Assembly (NCBI GenBank): GCA_001692895.1
Contig: KV748226.1
Location: 1,242,329 to 1,306,328, forward strand
DNA length: 64,000 nucleotides
Source: Cenococcum geophilum 1.58
Lineage: Eukaryota; Ascomycota; Dothideomycetes; Gloniales; Gloniaceae
Direction of reading: 5' to 3'
Positions 12,296-23,280 of this stretch are shown piece after piece (within the stretch, counting starts at the first letter, position 1; each line of letters starts with the position of its first letter). Under the pieces are notes generated by a model, which saw only the letters and a program-made list of their open reading frames with translations, was not told the origin of the DNA and did not search any database. Both the position numbers and the translations under genes were made by a program.

Positions 12296-13047
12296 AGCGT
12301 CAGAAGAGCGCAAATACAAGCACTGTGGGCGTGTTAACCTCATCTTTCCAGACGAGCCAGCGGCAGGAATAGAGCTATTTCTAACAATACCGCCGTGAAA
12401 AAGATAAGGAAAACGCCTTTTCGCATTCAAATGCAATCGAAGCACCACTGGGATCGGGAGAACTAGTATGAAAATATCGAGTGCCAAGGACATCGCAGCG
12501 GATGTGACCAGCCATTTTTTGGTAGCTGGTTGGTCGCAGGTTGAACCTATGCGGATATCCCACGGCTGGCCGATATGAGGAGCACAGAAGTAGCCGCTCA
12601 CGACGATATTTGGGATGTAGGCAAGGAATGCCCATACTGTTCCGATGATGACTCCAACTCTGATTGATTGCTTTATATCGAAGATTCGAAGATAGAGAAG
12701 TAGAATGGATAGTTTGGCGAGGAAGATGGCTGGCCAGGCCATCAATGATTCTGCGTAGACTTTCTGCGAGACCGGTAATTCAGTTCTTGAACCTTCTCAG
12801 AGCATTTGATTTTTGGCAATTGACCTTGAAATATGTTGCATCCAAAGATCCTACTGATGTGCTCCATTGATGGCGCATATAGTTATGGACTAGATATTGT
12901 GAGATTGATTTCGATGGCGTCCAATATCTCAGAGTTATCACTTACGTGACATGTCAATAGAAGCATGCGCAATAATGATAACAGCTGCGCCAATGGATGT
13001 ATCTGTACTTCATTACATTCATACTCTGACTCGAGTCCTTGGATTCA

Positions 13048-13055
13048 TGCTAGCT
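13048..13055. repeat. Target-site duplication TGCTAGCT (partner at 14424-14431)
   Basis: This is the left copy of the perfect 8-bp duplication flanking the hAT-like element. A perfect match suggests that the insertion is not very old, or that the site was spared mutation. Confidence 0.85.
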
Positions 13056-14423
13056 CAGGCTGGTTTTCGATGCTATCGATAAGGCATCGATCGATAATCG
13101 CTATCATTGGTCGATAATCGATAATTATCGATGATTACTTGGCATTATAGTACGTGCCCCCCCACCAAAATATACCCCTAATAGCCCCACTAATATAGCT
13201 CCAAATTATATAAATAAGGGCTTATTTTATAGCCTATAGGCTAGGCTTTAATACTATTAATAAGGCATTAATTAATAATAATCAATAATTATTAATAATT
13301 ATTTAATATTATAATATATACTTAAAGCTAATTAATTTATAAAGGGAATTTAAAAAAGGCTTTTAGAAAATACCCTATTAATTTAGGGTATTTTTAAGCT
13401 GGTTTTTAATATTATTAATAGAATATTAATTAATAATTATTTAGCATTATTATATATGCTTAAAGCTAATTAATTTATAAATTTTCCTTACCTTATTATT
13501 AAACATTTATTTAATTATTTAAAAATCTAATAAGGTAAATCTAATATTACAAAAATTATATTTATTGGCTGGGTGGCCGTATATATTTTTAATTAAACGT
13601 TGTTATACTGTACAAAGGCTCTACACGAAATTCTGCGTACGGAGACTCTGCACGAAGCTTTGCGTACGGAGGCTCTGCACGAAGCTCTGCACGAAGCTCT
13701 GTATGCGGAGGCTCTGCAGGGCGGCTCTGCGTACGACGGTTCTGCGAACGACGGCTCTACTACGGAGGCTCTGCACGAAGCTCTGCACGAAGCTCTGCGG
13801 AAGCTCCGCGCGAAGCTCTGCGCGAAGCTCTGCACAAAGCTCTGCACAAAGCTTTTATATAGAGCCTCTGTAGTAGAGCCGTCGTTCGCAGAACCGTCGT
13901 ACGCAGAGCCGTCGTGCAGAGCCTCCGTAGTAGAGCCGTCGTTCGCAGAACCGTCGTTCGCAGAGCCGCCTTGCAGAGCCTCCGCATACAGAGCTTCGTG
14001 CAGAGCCTCCGTACGCAGAGCTTCGTGCAGAGCTTCGTGCAGAGCCTCCGTACGCAAAGTTTCGTGCAGAGCCTCCGTACGCAGAGCTTCGTGGAGAGCC
14101 TCCTTACGCAAAGCTTCGTGCAGAGCCTCCGTACGCAGTGCTTCCGTGCGCAGGGCTTCCGTGCGCAGGGCTTCCGTGCGCGTAAATCTACCCCTTTTTA
14201 AAAAATTTAATATAGTTTTAATTAAATTATAGGTAGTTAAAGGTATAAAAAGAGATAAATTAACTTTAAAATTTAGAATTTATATAAAATATTTGAAAAG
14301 AAGGGAGTTTAGAAAATTTAATTAAATGATAAGAATTATCGATAAGAATCGATAATAATCGATGATCGTTGATAACGATTATCAATCGATCTTATCGATA
14401 ATAAGTTATCGAAAACCACCCCG
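13056..14423. mobile_element. Non-autonomous hAT-like element, 1,368 bp, 8-bp target duplication
   Basis: The left end reads CAGGCTGGTTTTCGAT; the right end, reverse-complemented, reads CGGGGTGGTTTTCGAT. Further inside, both ends carry clusters of ATCGATAA-type motifs. Identical octamers TGCTAGCT flank it exactly at 13048-13055 and 14424-14431. An 8-bp duplication and a C-x-GG-x-TGG terminus are hAT hallmarks. There is no transposase ORF: the inside is AT-rich, RIP-like flanks around a GC-rich repeat array (13611-14175). It sits in what I model as intron 1 of the rhodopsin-like gene. Confidence 0.85.
13611..14175. repeat. Hairpin-forming array of short GC-rich repeats inside the hAT-like element
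   Basis: The left half (to about 13,860) repeats GAGGCTCTGCACGAAGCTCT-type units. The right half repeats the same units in the opposite orientation (AGAGCTTCGTGCAGAGCCTC), so the array is one large imperfect palindrome with its centre near 13,860. Because units lack stops in several frames, artefactual ORFs of 100-210 codons appear on both strands. They encode only simple peptide repeats and I do not call them genes. Confidence 0.8.
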
Positions 14424-14653
14424 TGCTAGCTTACATTCAGCCCATCCAAGCCCGCCTTTAGGACCTACCGTTCGATAGTTTGGACAGTACGGCAAACCAC
14501 CATTACGACCATAATAGGCATCAGAATACATGATATGATGATAAGTGTCGGCCCCAAAGTCTCTCCACCGCCCAAATCAGGCGTCACTCCTGGCGGAGGC
14601 GTACCCGCTGGGATTTTGTTTAGGTTGATACCCGGAGAAAGTTCCATGGCCAT

Positions 14654-15411
14654 TTTTGTGCAAGGCTGTGAAGCTGAACATCGGAAAGCTCAAAGAGAGA
14701 AGGCTATGAGAAACCAGCCCCCAAGGCAAAGAAACTAAGAGTTGATATGTGTTAACCATTAAGCCGTTCACTAAGGCGTGCGTTGACAGATCATATGCGA
14801 TTATATAGCGAATGGTTTCTCGGACAGCTCATGCATCTGGAGCGCTTATTCCCTAGTGTTCTCGCAGCTGTGAACAGAGCTGAACGTGGCAGGTGCTACG
14901 CCGGACTCGGTGATCAAGGGTCTGCTGGGGTTTTCGGGGTTCAACCAGCGTCAAATTGAGTGAGCCTATCAATTCCTTGCTGCGAATATGTATTCCTACG
15001 GTGTTTAGGTGTAAAGATCTGGCGGTATATTGGGTGGTATTGCATGATTTTCATAACGGAGGGGTTGATCTGTCTGACTGCTACACGGCGTTGGTCACCG
15101 TCGAGGTTGTACACATATTATATATTGCGGTTGCCTTAACCAATCTGCCGATCATATCAATTAGTGTAAGCGGTAAGGATGGAATTTCAAACGCGGAGAT
15201 TAAGCCTCAAAATAAATTTTGTTTGGGGAAAGAATGCGAGACATCGAGACGGCCTTCCGTCATACTCTTGAGCGACAAGCGATACTCTAAGAACTTATCT
15301 CTGACCACTTTCGTCTACAAAACGAGCAAAGATTTAACCAGGTCACGTTTCGACAACCTGAGTTGAGAACCATACGTGCTCCAAGGTCTGTGTAGCAACA
15401 ACTGTTCTCGC
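14654..15411. other. Intergenic region with an unplaced 136-codon ORF
   Basis: This stretch is the likely promoter side of the rhodopsin-like gene. A plus-strand ORF at 14956-15366 contains a hydrophobic stretch (VVHILYIAVALTNLPIISI). It faintly recalls the same membrane family but lacks enough signature to call. I see no other feature. Confidence 0.3.
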
Positions 15412-16212
15412 GTGCATTACGTTTGAGATATTTCAAAATAGCTGGGCATTGGTAGGATCCATTTTGACCATATGCACGTGGTTGTTTTGGCGGATTCAGA
15501 CATTCACGATACGACCAAAATTGAACCCTCAGGACTCACAACTCCCGCGTTATTTGATACCTTGCGAGTAAGCTGCACTTTGACAATTTGATTCAAGCTA
15601 AGCCATATCAGATCTCGGTATGTTGAACACTTAGATTGTTGGACTTCGGAGTCTAATCTTTGAGAATTAGGATCTTCCGTTGAGTTTTTTCAGAACTCGA
15701 ATGCAGTCATCTACTCTGGCCTTGCTGGAAAATACGGAAACGATAGAGACATCTTTGCGCTCACGCTTCCTGGAGAACTCATTTACATCGTCACCAACCC
15801 CAAACATGTTAGAGAAGTATACAAGAACACAGTCACTTTATTATTTGATACGTTTATCGAAGACTTGATGCTATCTTGTGGTACCTCCAAGCAGGCGGCG
15901 GGCAAATCCTCTCAACAGCCGCCTCCATATCCAGAAGATGCCCAAATGACTAGTTTGAATCCGGAAAAGAAGTCTATCATCAACTTAGCGATGGATTTTC
16001 ACCACATCCAGCTACTTCTCCGCAAAGGTCGCAAAATTATGATACCTGACCGCCAACTTCATGAAGATCCGGTAGCGTGGGGAGCAGACTCTCTGGACTT
16101 TCAACCGAATAGATGGTTGAAGAATGTATTGTCGAAGAGAAACGCTTGTTTCAAACCATTTGGTGGCGTAATAGCTGTGTCGAGTTTTCGTTGGGGCTCA
16201 CCCTCCCAGTAA
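15412..16212 (+). pseudogene. Cytochrome P450 pseudogene with large internal deletion
   Basis: The N-terminal membrane anchor is readable at about 15,415-15,570 (ALVGSILTICTWLFWRIQTF, then RPKLNPQDSQLPRYLIP). An intron-like gap ending TTTTTTCAG follows at about 15,570-15,691. Next come GKYGNDRDIFALTLPG and IYIVTNPKHVREVYKNT (15,730-15,840), then CGTSKQA and LNPEKKSIINLAMDFHH (to about 16,010). The sequence jumps directly to the near-C-terminal KGRKIMIPDRQLHEDP and DFQPNRWLK (16,020-16,120) and FKPFGG (16,150). Around 250 residues are missing, including the I-helix and ExxR. The heme-ligand segment after FGG is replaced by VIAVSSFRW, with no Cys. It resembles CYP7/8-like fungal P450s. It cannot bind heme or function. 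Confidence 0.8.
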
Positions 16213-16380
16213 AGAAATTTCACGATACCACCATGTCGCTGCGCCCGAGCTGCGCCGCCGTACATACGTCTCTGCGTTTGCCCTAGCAGTCTATTAACAC
16301 GATCCTGATGGAACGCCAATAGTACTGCTAGATTCCCGGGCTCCACCGCGTGGAGGTACAGAGGCCGATTTTCATAGAGC

Positions 16381-19300
16381 TCGACTCTTATAATTAAATA
16401 CTTAGGATATAATATAGGGAGTTAAATCTTTACAGGGGTAAGTAATATAGCGTTTAGAGATAACTTAATAAGCAGATATAGTACGGAAGGATATCTGTTT
16501 ACCCTATTTGGGAGACTAATTAATTAGCGCTCTACTAAGTAGATATTAATAATAAAGTTAAATATAGAGGTAGAGCTTATAACTCTGTTATATATAAGTA
16601 TAGAAAGGAACGGGGATATAGATCTAGGCGTAAAAAAAAGGAGCTCTTGCTGCACCCGGCCCAAAAAGACTAAAACCAACCAAAAGAACCCTGTAAAACA
16701 CCCAGAGAATCCCCCTGAGATGCATGTATCGCAGGGGAGGCACACGTCGAACGACGGTGGTTCGCACTCGCGCGCGACCGCTAGAACCACGCCTAATAAT
16801 GGCCCTCCACAATAAAGACGGGCGAATACCACACTATAAAGCGGAAATACCTTTATTAAGAAGGCATCTAATAAAATATAAAGCCTACTGGACGCGTCTA
16901 GTACCTAGAATTGCGGGGGAGTAACCGTTAGCCATAACGATCTAATACAGCTAGCAGAATGGCTCCGCCAGTCCAGTAAACCTTAGGCGCCCCTTTAGCA
17001 AACCCTTAATTAAATCCTCTAACGGCTAAGCAAAATTAAAAATAAATAAAACCCCCCCTTACCGGCGAACCGCACCTAAGCCGCTATAGCTATACTTCTA
17101 TAGTATAGGGAACTTACCCCCCTTAAAATAATAACCGGGTATATAATTATAATATAACTAAACATAGAAAAAGTAGAGGGGCTTAGGGGATAATTAGAAA
17201 CAGAAGTCCTTATAGAAATCCGTAAAGAGGTTTATAACGCTATTGCGGTCTAATACCTTAGGAGCGGAGATATTAGAGTTACCCTAAAGGACTAATAGGT
17301 AAAGGAACAAGCTGTAAGGGTAGGGGATAGGCTAGGAGAACGTATTAGCATAAAAGTACTCTGTAAGGATTACCTAGTTAAAGTCCTAGTGGTCCCTATA
17401 AGCCTTAGGGTAGAAAAGGGACGCTAGGCGGACAATATAGCAATTATATAGGAGATAGTAAGACAAACGGAACGCCTTATACTAGGACTTAAGATTACCC
17501 AAATCTAATGGCTTTAATAGAAAAATATAAACTAAGTAAATAATAAGAATAATAAGAGGATATAAGGGTCGCTAGAGACCTGCTAGGGAGACGCTAGACG
17601 AATATATAGCTCCCTTATTGTTAGTATATATACACTAGGAATATAAAAACTTCTTATTTAAAAAGGAATAATTATAAACGGCCTTATATATAATATAAGG
17701 CTCTATAACCACAGACTATGCCTAGAATAATACTATTGCTATATATAATAGGGATATACCTAATTTATATGCGTAGTATAGGTGTGCTACGGCTACTATG
17801 CAGGCCCCTATAATATAAGACACTACTTAAATTAAGACCAAATAAAATACGTAAACTGCTACTGAAGCACATATAAGGCGTAGGAGAGAGAAGACTGCAT
17901 TAAATATAGGAGATGGAAGGTAAGGGCTTAACAGCTACGGGAATAACTATACGCGAGGTTATATAAATGGAAATAACAGGCGATAAGCTAGGGGAGCGTA
18001 AGTGCCTTTCTATCGTTTCCTACCTTTAATACTGGGGGGCTAGGCCAGCCATCTTAAGCCTTAATGGGCCAGAAGCGACGCCGCGCGATATTACTAGACT
18101 GTATAGGGATATAAGGATCACAGGGGACATAAGGGAGAGGACGCCCTATAGGAAGACCCTTATGGATAGCTATAGTAAGCTTAAGACCAGGATAATTAAG
18201 AATTAGACTTAACGTGGCAAATATAATATTTACAGCCGACTCTTAAAGGGTGTATAGCTAACTAGTAAGAATAGGGGAAGAACCGGAGATAATAATAGAT
18301 TTAGATATAAAAGCGCTAGTAGGAACATAAGATACGGGAATAGAAAGCTCTATATAAAATAAGTAGTAACTAGGGTGTAGACACAAGAGATAGAAGTTCT
18401 AAATATCCTAGAGAAAGTAGAAATAGAAGAAGCGAGAAATAATAGAGAGGCGAAGGACCCTCACTGGGGGTCCGCCACCTATCTATTATATAGTATAACT
18501 ATAGCAACATAAACCACTGTCTTGTAAGGCCCCTACTAGACAGCCTAGACCTAGAGAAATACCATATCCTTACTATATAAGAGCTGTACCACAATACCTA
18601 CATATAATCGATATACTGCCCCTAAGGATTCCAGCTCCTATATAAACTAAAAGCAGCCATACATGTGTGCTTTATAATTAGTAAAACTATTAGCCTATCC
18701 TTATAGTTATAGTAGGCAGTTAATCCAGATATTATAGTTATAACAATCTAGATATATAGAGGACCGGTATAAATTATTAATATATATAACCCTAGGGTTA
18801 AAGGGGTCCCACAAATAAAGAACATTATATTAGTAATAAGCTTACTTAAAACTAAAGGCACAGAGTCTATCCTATTAGGAGATATAAACCTCTACTACCT
18901 GCGGTAGGGGGGTATTTACGTCGCTGCTAAATGATAGGTAGAGTGCCTACTAAAAGCTATAGACACCTGGGGCCTTAAGCTAGCTACCCCCTCTAGAGCA
19001 ATTATATGGTAATAAGGATCCGCTAGAAGTATAATTAACCTTATATTTATGGACGAAGGCCTATACTAGAGACTTAAAAGGTGCAACCCTGAAGAAGAAT
19101 AGGCACTTACTTTAGACTATATCCCCATTTAGATATAGCTAGATTTGGATATTAAGGCGTAACTAAATAGCAAAAGATATGTAATAAGGATGCTTAAGGT
19201 AGACAGCTTCCTTAATATAGTTAAATAATAACTCTAAGACCTAAAAGAAATCCACCCAATACCAAACGAGCGAGGCTTATTAGCCACCCCTAAGGAAATT

Positions 19301-22150
19301 AACCGAAGACTAGAAAGGATCTAGGCAGCAATTAAAAATAGGTTAAAAGAGCACTGCCTGGTCTTAAGACCGGGCCCCTATACGCGATATGTATAGTCCA
19401 TATAATACGCGGTTCTTATAGCTAGCTAACGACGAGTAAGAAGGAAATACTTAAGTAGCTATAACCCTAAAGATAAGAGACGATATAAAGATATAAGAAA
19501 CCAGTTAAAGAATACCCTAAAAAAAGAAGTAAGGAATAACTAGAGATAATTTATAAACGAGCATACTTTTAACCTAAGCCTCCCCTATAATAAGGGCCTA
19601 TAGGCTATAGCGAAATGGGTAAAGAAAAAGGCAGGGCGACTAGTAGAAGACTTATACCTACTACCCCTACGAAGAGCAGGGGAATTATAGGCTACTAATA
19701 ATAACGATAAGAAGGTAAAGATCCTTATAGAAAGGTTCTTCCCCTAACTAGCTCCAGCAGACCTTAGTAATATCACGGGTAAAATACTGGTGACTCGCCT
19801 GCGGGTTAACAGCGATATAACAATAGAGGAAATAGCCAGAACTATTAGCCGCCTTTTAAATAATATAGCACTAGGACCAGATAGGATTCTAAATAAGGCC
19901 CTAAAGACCTATGGACTACTTATAGCACCCTAGCTTACAGATATAGCTAGAGTATGCTTTACTATAGGCTACTACCCGCAACTTGGAAGATCTATAATAA
20001 CGGTTGTCCTATAAAAAGAAGGTAAAGCAGATTACTTAATCCTAGGAAGCTACCGCCCTATTACCTTAGAAAATACCCTAAGCAAGATCTTAGAAAAGGT
20101 AATAGCGGACCATATAGTAGACACGGCTAAGGAACACGCCCTACTACTACAAAGCTAAATAGGGGTAAGAAAGAACCGCTCAACACTATTAGCACTTACG
20201 CTACTCGCTGCCACTATTAAATCCGTATAGGCGATGCGAAGGGACTTTATAGTATTAATGCTCAGCCTAGATATTAGTAGCGCCTATAATAACATACCCT
20301 ATAAGCATCTCCTATATATCCTTAGGGCAAAAGGCTTCCTAGAATGGATTATATAATTTGTTTAAGGGTTTATAGGTTAAAAAGAAATATTACTAGTTTT
20401 TAGTGGATACTAGAGCCCCCCTATTGTAGTTACAACAGGAATACCACAAGGATTACCCCTCTTGCCTATACTCTTCCTTTTCTTTATAAGCAACCTGCTT
20501 AACTCCTTTAAGGAAGGGGCAACCTAGGGGATAGGCTTCGTTAATAACATAAACCTAATTATATACGGGCTAACAGCCGCAGAGAATTGCAGAATACTAG
20601 AGAAAGCTTATAACACCTATATAGAATAGGCAAGACGATATAGAGTCTAATTCTTACTAGAGAAATACCAGCTAATCTATTTTATAAGAAAATGTAACTA
20701 ATCTATAGATCTCTAGCACACAATTCGTATCTAAGGCTTTAGGGGTTAACTAGTTTAGGGCATAAGGGTATTAGGAGTATAGGTAGACAGTAAGCTCCAG
20801 TGGAGCGCATATACGGCGTAAGCGGCCCGTAAGGGCTAAGCATAGTACATTATATTATCTAGGATCGTCAATTCTATATAGGGTCTATGCTTCTAGAGGT
20901 TACGCCTACTATATATAGCAGTTGTCCGGCCAACCATAATGTATAGGTCCAGTATTTGGGCCATTGGAGAATCTAAGAAAGGCCCCCCTAAGTCGCTCCT
21001 TAAACTACTCTAAAAGGTCTAAACAGCCTGTCTCTAGAGTATAATAGGCGTATATAAGCGAACGGCTACAGCACTGCTTGAGAAGGAAGCTAATATTCCC
21101 CCCCTATAACTATATATTAAAGCCGCTGTAATATAAAGGGCGTAAAATAAACGCAACTCTAATATTATAAAGTATATCAAAACACGCCTAAATAAACTAT
21201 GGAGGGACCCTAGGGCGCCCTATAGGAGAATAAACTAACAACCCTAAAGTAGGGAAGATATATTGGAGAAATAAGTAAAAAAAGTAGAAGAAGAATAGTG
21301 CTGCTTTAGGGCCTAGGCCTATATAGAGGAGGAAGGGAGACGCATAAGAGGCTAGTAAAGACAATAGTAAGAGAGAGAAAGGAGCTAAAGTAGAGTATAA
21401 AAGAACGCCGGAAAACCATCTACCATAATGCAATACTGGTTAGATTAATGCTAGAGAGGCGTATAGGAGTTAAAGGTATAGAGGCTAACTAAGGCAAGAG
21501 GAACCTAAGCCGTAGCATGGTTAACGCTATGGGGGGTAAATACTTTAGGGCTCCGAGAAGGCCTAATAAAGGTAGAAAACACAATAGCAATACTTTTAAG
21601 AATAGGAATAATAGGACTAAAAGACTGGCTCTACTAGGTGGGTATCCTAGTAGATAGCCTAAGATGCAAATATAGCTGGCTAAGACAGACACCAAAATAT
21701 ATAATACTGTTATGCCCCTTATGCACCAACTAAGAAGTAATGCTCTTAGTAGCTGGCACAGAGAACTATAATACACTGCTCTTAATATAAAAAGGCCTTA
21801 AGGCGGTTACCCAGTGGCTTATTAGCTAAAATGTACTAAACCAGTTCTGGGTTGCTAGGGAAATAGTAATAGAGGGTAGGGGGGGGCGAGTAACGGGCGC
21901 CCCCTAATAACTCTACAGTAGTAGAGTAAAGTGTACAATACTAGCGCGTCCGTAGGCTTATTACGGCAGCAGTGGTTCCTAAGGAGGTTAAAAAGTAAGG
22001 TAGTAGGAGCACCACAGGTGACTCGTAAGCGCCCCGCAGGCGCCTCGTAGGCGAGTCCCAAAAGGCAGGGAGATGGATTACGGGGTTTTCTTAAATAGAG
22101 TTTTCTCCCCATATGTACATAAGGAGTAGTCCGCGTGGGCCTAATAGGGA
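16381..22150 (+). mobile_element. Tad-like LINE (non-LTR retrotransposon), full-length but RIP-inactivated
   Basis: Two degenerate reading regions are recognisable on the plus strand. ORF1 (about 16,700-18,350) has a nucleocapsid-like zinc-knuckle stretch near 17,780-17,880. ORF2 (about 18,450-21,950) has endonuclease, reverse transcriptase and a C-terminal RNase H/Cys-rich part. A 5' leader with AT-rich sequence precedes ORF1. The 3' end is placed near 22,150, where Copia sequence begins; no poly(A) tail is visible. It begins just after the P450 pseudogene. Confidence 0.75.
18450..21950 (+). pseudogene. LINE ORF2 remnant: endonuclease, reverse transcriptase, RNase H
   Basis: The endonuclease part is visible around 18,780-18,900 (IINIYNPRVKGVPQ, then SILLGDINLYY, where GD(F/I)N is the conserved box). 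The RT part runs from about 20,000 to 20,750. It includes LGSYRPITLENTLSKILEKV, LDISSAYNNIP, TTGIPQGLPLLPILF and FVNNINLIIYG, the last being the FxDD catalytic box with both Asp codons mutated. RNase H-like sequence lies near 21,420-21,600, and CPLCTN (about 21,716) belongs to the terminal Cys motif. Stops every 20-60 codons make it inactive. Confidence 0.75.
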
Positions 22151-22616
22151 TCCGAATTAGACGTTAAGCAATAAATAATTATTATATATAAGTATAGAAT
22201 TAATTTAATAGAGTAGCTTCTTTAAAGAAATTAGATTAACCTTAAATAATAGGTAAATAATTAACTATAATAATTTATAGACGATTTAACTACTTATAAA
22301 GGACGGATTAGAGCTCTATATAAAGCTCTAATACATTAATATACATTACCACTAGCTACGTTAAGGAGTATATACTAATTAAATTAAGATTAACTAAACC
22401 CCTACTATAGTAATAATATAGCAGGCGGCTTAATAAAAGCTCTACTAAGGCAAAAGCACGAGACCTTTGTTTATTAATTAATTTTAGTTAATATTAAGGA
22501 AAGAATCTAAATTAATAAAGGTAAGCAAGGAGGAAGATATAGAGTATATTCAACTTAATACTATACTAAAACCTATAATATAGCTTTAACCTATAGGGGC
22601 TTAAAGCTAGGGGGGT
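22151..22616 (+). mobile_element. Copia element 3' end of pol and 3' untranslated region
   Basis: A readable tail QAGGLIKALLRQKHETFVYQ (about 22,420-22,480) is the Copia RNase H terminus ADGLTKAL. The polypurine-like tract AAGCTAGGGGGG (about 22,603-22,614) precedes the LTR. All other pol sequence is missing. Confidence 0.65.
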
Positions 22617-22869
22617 GTATTAATCTAGGTTGGATTTTAAGTTGGATTTCTAATACTTATTTATTACCTATTACTAATTAAGTGGCAATATTAACCTAGT
22701 AGTAATTAAGTAATAGTTATATATCGTTATCGGCGTCTCTATTAGTTTTTTGCTACCTACTTTATATATATAAATACCTTTTAAAACTGGGTTTAATTAA
22801 CAGAGTTATTATTCTTTTTATCTTTAGTCTTCTAATTAATATAAATAGATTACTAGTACGGAGGCTTAA
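22617..22869 (+). repeat. Copia 3' LTR
   Basis: It starts TGTATTAATCTAGGTTGG directly after the polypurine tract and ends GGAGGCTTAA, abutting the next LTR. It includes a TATATATATAAATACC promoter-like stretch near 22,760. The length is about 253 bp. Confidence 0.55.
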
Positions 22870-23176
22870 TGTTACAGCAGAACTTGGCAGAACTTCGCAC
22901 CGGCAAGTTGCCACAAATTGCCGCATATTGCGGTTACGTAACGCGGAGATCTTATAAAACATCGAGCGGCGCTACTCTTCTTCTCCTTTCCTTTCCCTAG
23001 CTTTAGATTCTTGTTTATAGATAATCCAATTATATAGGCTTACACGTCTCTCTTACCGTACTTATATCTCAATTAATTAAGTCACTAATATTATCTAAAG
23101 CCTATTCTACTCTCTCTTTCTAAAAAGGAACTTAAATATATCTATAAGACTATAAATAGGATAAGAATATAGAATA
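22870..23176 (+). repeat. 5' LTR of the Gypsy element
   Basis: It starts TGTTACAGCAGAACTTGG and ends TATAGAATA; the end is inferred from where the reversed copy at 6082-6394 stops matching. It includes TTATAAAACAT and a CT-rich TCTTCTTCTCC block. Compared with the 3' LTR it has fewer AGCAGAACTT repeats. Confidence 0.75.
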
Positions 23177-23280
23177 AGGCCCTAAGGAAAAGAATAGAAC
23201 CCTAAGGAAAGGACTTATAAGATACGCATAGACTAGAACCCCTAAAGAAATTACCTAGAATTACCTAATACCCCTACCAC

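Larger units (their letters stand above)
11736..14653 (-). pseudogene. SAT4/rhodopsin-like integral membrane protein gene, disrupted
   Basis: Exons of a fungal seven-helix membrane protein (Rhodopsin_dom_fungi/SAT4 type) are scattered on the minus strand. Exon 1 (14653 to about 14473) carries the family start PAGTPPPGVTPDL and helix 1, ending before GTAGGT. After the element-filled intron 1 comes SIGAAVIIIAHASID (about 12,950-13,003), then YMRHQW (about 12,870), then AESLMAWPAIFLAKLSILL with LYLRIF (12,760-12,680), the family's helix 3-4 signature. VRLLIYQDSIGS (about 12,150) and VVENYIAIIV with a Ser-rich tail (12048-11736) end the protein. Introns look canonical, for example GTAAGT...ATATCTAG. 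A 1,368-bp hAT-like element lies in intron 1, and a 137-bp element interrupts the region between helices 5 and 6 with in-frame stops. I call it a pseudogene; splicing around both insertions is possible but unproven. The family's role is mostly unknown. Confidence 0.7.

Noticed and set aside
13593..14232. Overlapping ORFs of 75-210 codons on both strands
   Set aside because: They arise from stop-free short repeats in a palindromic array; peptides are simple repeats and mirror each other on both strands.
14956..15366. 136-codon ORF as a separate membrane protein gene
   Set aside because: Only one hydrophobic stretch and a vague resemblance to the rhodopsin-like family; no splice context or clear motif.
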